DNA from: JBDTVS01 sp040007095
GTDB lineage: Bacteria > Acidobacteriota > Vicinamibacteria > Vicinamibacterales > CAVVIG01
Direction: 5' to 3'
DNA: 17,676 bases
Assembly (NCBI GenBank): GCA_040007095.1
Contig: JBDTVS010000212.1
Coordinates: 1 to 17,676 of the forward strand
The position numbers were made by a program, and so were the translations under genes. The notes below the pieces were generated by a model. It worked only from the letters and a program-made list of their open reading frames with translations, made no database searches and was not told where the DNA came from. Shown in pieces: positions 15,078 to 17,676 of the stretch (positions within the stretch are counted from its first letter, which is position 1; each line of letters begins with the position of its first letter).

Positions 15078-16631
15078 CTAGCGCGCCGCTTGGTGGTCCG
15101 GACCGGCGCGGGCCACATCCTTCAGGAACAGGAAGTCCGCCGCCGGGCGAAGGCTGATGCCAGTCAGCGTCCGTTGGGCAACGACGTAGTTGGTCTTGTT
15201 CCACAGACTGATGTAGGGCACGTCCTTCGACAGGATTCTCTGAACCTCGCTGAACAGCCGTTGCCGCTGCTCGGGATCGGTCGAGACCGTCGCGCGGTCG
15301 ATCAGCTGGTCGACGTGCGGGTCGCTGAAGTAGCCGCGGTTGAAGCCGGACGGCGGGGTCTGCTGCGAGTGAAACACGCGGCGGATGATGTCCGGGTCGG
15401 CCGCGTAGCCCCCGGTCCATTGCAGCGTGTACAACTGGAAGTTCCCCTTCAGGACGTCCGCGTAGAGGGTGGCGAACTCGTACATTCGAACGTCGAGGTG
15501 GATGCCAACCTCCTGCAGACTCTGTTGAATCACGGTTGACTGCAGCCGGCTGAACTCGATGCTCTGTACTTTGATCGACAGCGTGAATCGCGTCGCCGGA
15601 CCGTCGCCGTCAGGGTCCGGGTAGCCGGCCTCGTCGAGCAGCTGCTTGGCGCGTCCCGGATCGTGCGTGAAGCGGAACACATCCGGCTCGAACGCCCAGG
15701 CGATGGGTGGCATGATCCCGACCGCCGGCGTGGCCAGACCGCGGCGAAGATATTTGACAATCGCGTCGCGGTCCACCGCGTAGGCCAGCGCCCGGCGCAC
15801 GCGCACGTCCTGCAGGATCGGGTCCCGCAGGTTCACACCGATGTATTGATAGTCGGTGCCGGGCGACTGAACGGTCTGCAGCGTCGGCGATTCTGCGAGC
15901 TGGTGCACGATGTCCGGTCCGATGTCGTTCACCACCAGATCCATCGTCCCCTTGCGCAGCTCGAGGCCGCGCATGATCTCGTCGGGCACGAAGCGAAAGA
16001 CGAGTCCGTCGTTGGCCGGCCGGCCGCCGTAGTAGCCGTCAAACGCCTCCAGCTCCAGGCGGTCGTCGACTGCATAGGAGACGAACCTGTAGGGCCCGGT
16101 GCCGATCGGATGTTCGCGAAACAACGGCCCGGCGCCGTCGGGCGCGATCGGCGGCACCACCAGATTCGCTGGAAACGTCGCGAAGGGCTCCTTCAGGCTG
16201 AACACGACCGTGTAGCGATCGCGCGCGTCAATCGATCGGACCATGCGATACGCGCCCTTGAGCGGCGACACGAATCCGGGCGCGAGCAGACTGCTGAAGG
16301 TGTAGACGACGTCGGCGGACGTCAGCTCGTGTCCGTCGTGAAACATCACGCCGCGCCGCAGGGTGATCACCCAGGTGCTCGGATCCGGGCTGTCGATTCG
16401 CTCGGCGAGCTGCGGCACCGCACGGAGATGATCGTCGAGCGTCATCAGGCTGCTGAAGATCAACTGTCCGAGCTTTTGCGAGGTATCGTCGGAGGCGATT
16501 CTCGGGTCGAGATTGTTGGGGCCGCTCGTGATGCCCATGACGATGATGTTGGGGTTCTCGACCGGCCGGTGAATGCAGGCCGCGAGGGCACCGACGAGAA
16601 TCACGACAGAGAGCGCGCCGACGTGCTTCAT
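15078..16631 (-). CDS. ABC transporter solute-binding lipoprotein, peptide/nickel family (SBP_bac_5)
   Basis: The 517-residue product opens MKHVGALSVVILVGALAAC with a lipobox LAAC at 16-19, so it should be a lipoprotein. The SBP_bac_5 domain covers most of the rest: PNNLDPRIASDDTSQKLGQL, VPQLAERIDSPDPSTWVITL, FHDGHELTSADVVYTF, GTGPYRFVSY, RVRRALAYAVDRDAIV and the DPEQRQRLFSEVQRIL region near the end are all family hallmarks. Family members capture oligopeptides, dipeptides, nickel or sugars for an ABC importer; the ligand cannot be told. Its ATG overlaps the mutS stop as ATGA (16628-16631), so translation is coupled to mutS. No permease or ATPase gene follows: the next gene on that side is the convergent TPR gene, so it must use permeases encoded elsewhere. 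Confidence 0.92.
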   Translation of the reverse strand: MKHVGALSVVILVGALAACIHRPVENPNIIVMGITSGPNNLDPRIASDDTSQKLGQLIFSSLMTLDDHLRAVPQLAERIDSPDPSTWVITLRRGVMFHDGHELTSADVVYTFSSLLAPGFVSPLKGAYRMVRSIDARDRYTVVFSLKEPFATFPANLVVPPIAPDGAGPLFREHPIGTGPYRFVSYAVDDRLELEAFDGYYGGRPANDGLVFRFVPDEIMRGLELRKGTMDLVVNDIGPDIVHQLAESPTLQTVQSPGTDYQYIGVNLRDPILQDVRVRRALAYAVDRDAIVKYLRRGLATPAVGIMPPIAWAFEPDVFRFTHDPGRAKQLLDEAGYPDPDGDGPATRFTLSIKVQSIEFSRLQSTVIQQSLQEVGIHLDVRMYEFATLYADVLKGNFQLYTLQWTGGYAADPDIIRRVFHSQQTPPSGFNRGYFSDPHVDQLIDRATVSTDPEQRQRLFSEVQRILSKDVPYISLWNKTNYVVAQRTLTGISLRPAADFLFLKDVARAGPDHQAAR

Positions 16632-17676
16632 GCGTCGACTTCTTTTTTCAGCCCGGCGAGAACGGTCAGCGCCTCGAGTGGAGTCAGACGATCGATATCG
16701 ATGGCGGCCAGTTTTCGACGCAGTTCGTCATCCGGCGTCTGCGGCGGTTGAAAGAGTCCGAGTTGCCGCTGCGGATCGGTTCGTGTGCCGCTGACTGACG
16801 GGCGTCCACCGCGCGCGAGCTCGTCGTGCTCGAGCGCCGACAGGATTTCACGCGCGCGGTCGGTCACCGACCGGGGCAGGCCGGCCAGCCGGGCGACTTG
16901 AATGCCGTAGCTGCGATCCGATCGCCCCGGCACGATCTTGTGGAGGAAGACGATATCGTCCTTCCACTCGCGGGCCGCGACGTGAAAATTGACGACGCCC
17001 GGCGTCGCGTCCGCCAGATCGGTCAGCTCGTGATAGTGCGTGGCGAAGAGCGTCTTGGGGCGGACCTTCGGGTTGGTGGCCAGATGCTCGGCGACCGCCC
17101 AGGCAATGCTCAAGCCGTCGAAGGTCGCCGTGCCGCGACCGATCTCGTCGAGCACGACCAGGCTGCGCGAGGTGGCAGTGTGCAGGATGTGCGCGGTCTC
17201 CTGCATCTCCACCATGAAGGTGGACTGGCCGCGCGCGATGTTGTCCGACGCCCCGACGCGCGCGAAAATACGATCGACGAGCGGCACTTTCGCCTCTCGC
17301 GCCGGGATGAAGGAGCCGGCCTGCGCCATCAGGCAGGCGAGTGCGGTCTGTCGAAGGTAGGTCGATTTCCCCCCCATGTTCGGCCCGGTCAGGATGACCA
17401 GCTGGCAGGTCGAGCCGTTCAGGCTGATGTCGTTGGGCACGAACGCGTCACCCGACGATCCGGCCCGACGTTCGACGACCGGATGCCGCGCATCGATGAC
17501 GCTGAGGTCGTCGCCATCGTGGACGTGAGGCTTGATGTAATTGTTGACCGCCGCGCACTCGCCGAGCGCCGCGAGCACGTCGAGGGCGGCGAGCGCCCTC
17601 GCGGAGGCCTGAATCCGCCGTGCTTCGGCGGCCACGGCCAGACGGAGCCTGGCGAAGATCTCGAGCTCGCGCTCCA
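16628..17676 (-). CDS. mutS: DNA mismatch repair protein MutS, C-terminal part
   Basis: The frame stays open to the window edge, so the N-terminal mismatch-binding and connector domains lie outside; about 348 residues are present. They begin in the lever/clamp region (ERELEIFARLRLAV, then LDVLAALGECAAVNNYIKP and DARHPVVE). The ATPase domain follows, with Walker A TGPNMGGKSTYLRQTAL (about 17340-17390), Walker B LVVLDEIGRGTATFDGLSIA (about 17110-17165) and FATHYHELTDL (about 17018-17045). After that come the helix-turn-helix dimer region (GIQVARLAGLPRSVTDRARE) and a short C-terminal tail (LTPLEALTVLAGLKKEVDA). MutS recognises mismatches and recruits MutL in an ATP-dependent way. All core catalytic residues seen are intact. 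It overlaps the downstream solute-binding gene by four bases. Confidence 0.97.
   Translation of the reverse strand, partial: ERELEIFARLRLAVAAEARRIQASARALAALDVLAALGECAAVNNYIKPHVHDGDDLSVIDARHPVVERRAGSSGDAFVPNDISLNGSTCQLVILTGPNMGGKSTYLRQTALACLMAQAGSFIPAREAKVPLVDRIFARVGASDNIARGQSTFMVEMQETAHILHTATSRSLVVLDEIGRGTATFDGLSIAWAVAEHLATNPKVRPKTLFATHYHELTDLADATPGVVNFHVAAREWKDDIVFLHKIVPGRSDRSYGIQVARLAGLPRSVTDRAREILSALEHDELARGGRPSVSGTRTDPQRQLGLFQPPQTPDDELRRKLAAIDIDRLTPLEALTVLAGLKKEVDA

Noticed and set aside
15663..16751. Plus-strand open frame of about 362 codons opposite the solute-binding gene and the end of mutS
   Set aside because: Antisense to two well-identified genes and without recognisable protein features.
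1..17676. CRISPR array, tRNA, rRNA or defence-system genes
   Set aside because: No regularly spaced direct repeats, no tRNA-like cloverleaf and no nuclease, methylase or toxin-antitoxin signatures were seen on either strand by reading.

Overview
The window looks like a chromosomal segment of a GC-rich member of the Acidobacteriota, most likely a Vicinamibacteria-type soil or metagenome lineage. This is an inference from gene content and style: a paired DUF1592/DUF1552 secreted cytochrome system, an Oar-like TonB-dependent receptor with an N-terminal carboxypeptidase-regulatory domain, a PQQ-type propeller opening with WTQWRGPNRDG, a DUF4159 remnant, and abundant exported proteins. No rRNA, tRNA or CRISPR array is visible.

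Layout. Positions 1-55 hold the end of a small repeat element. Positions 189-3966 (+) are a two-gene unit: a multi-domain DUF1592-family protein with two CXXCH haem motifs and a Tat-exported DUF1552 (HXXSHH) protein. A 163-bp inverted-repeat element (3964-4126), flanked by TA, sits exactly in the stop codon of the second gene and looks like an IS630/Tc1-mariner-type MITE. Positions 4186-7176 (+) hold an exported ankyrin-repeat protein, a c-type cytochrome with an extra C-terminal domain, and an exported SnoaL/NTF2-like protein; two abutting hairpins separate the first two. The strand then switches: 7362-10307 (-) is a TonB-dependent receptor, preceded by about 560 bp of non-coding DNA with a candidate promoter/operator.

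Positions 10871-11494 are a degraded patch: a small unrecognised acidic ORF, then an orphan C-terminal piece of a DUF4159 gene, then about 430 bp with no convincing gene. Positions 11921-14068 (+) hold a PQQ-like beta-propeller protein and a DinB/MDMPI-type metal enzyme homologue; 14250-14966 (+) is a membrane-anchored TPR protein. Converging on it from the right edge is a minus-strand operon, mutS (C-terminal part only) followed by a peptide/nickel-type ABC solute-binding lipoprotein, joined by an ATGA overlap.

Most proteins here are exported: haem proteins, PQQ-like propeller, outer-membrane receptor, solute-binding lipoprotein. That fits a cell scavenging complex organic matter with periplasmic redox chemistry. 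The exact chemistry of the DUF1592/DUF1552 pair is not known. I do not see a clearly new multi-gene defence or mobile system. The most distinctive features are the stop-codon MITE and its diverged relative at the window start, the tandem hairpins at 5700-5761, and the cytochrome with its fused C-terminal domain.
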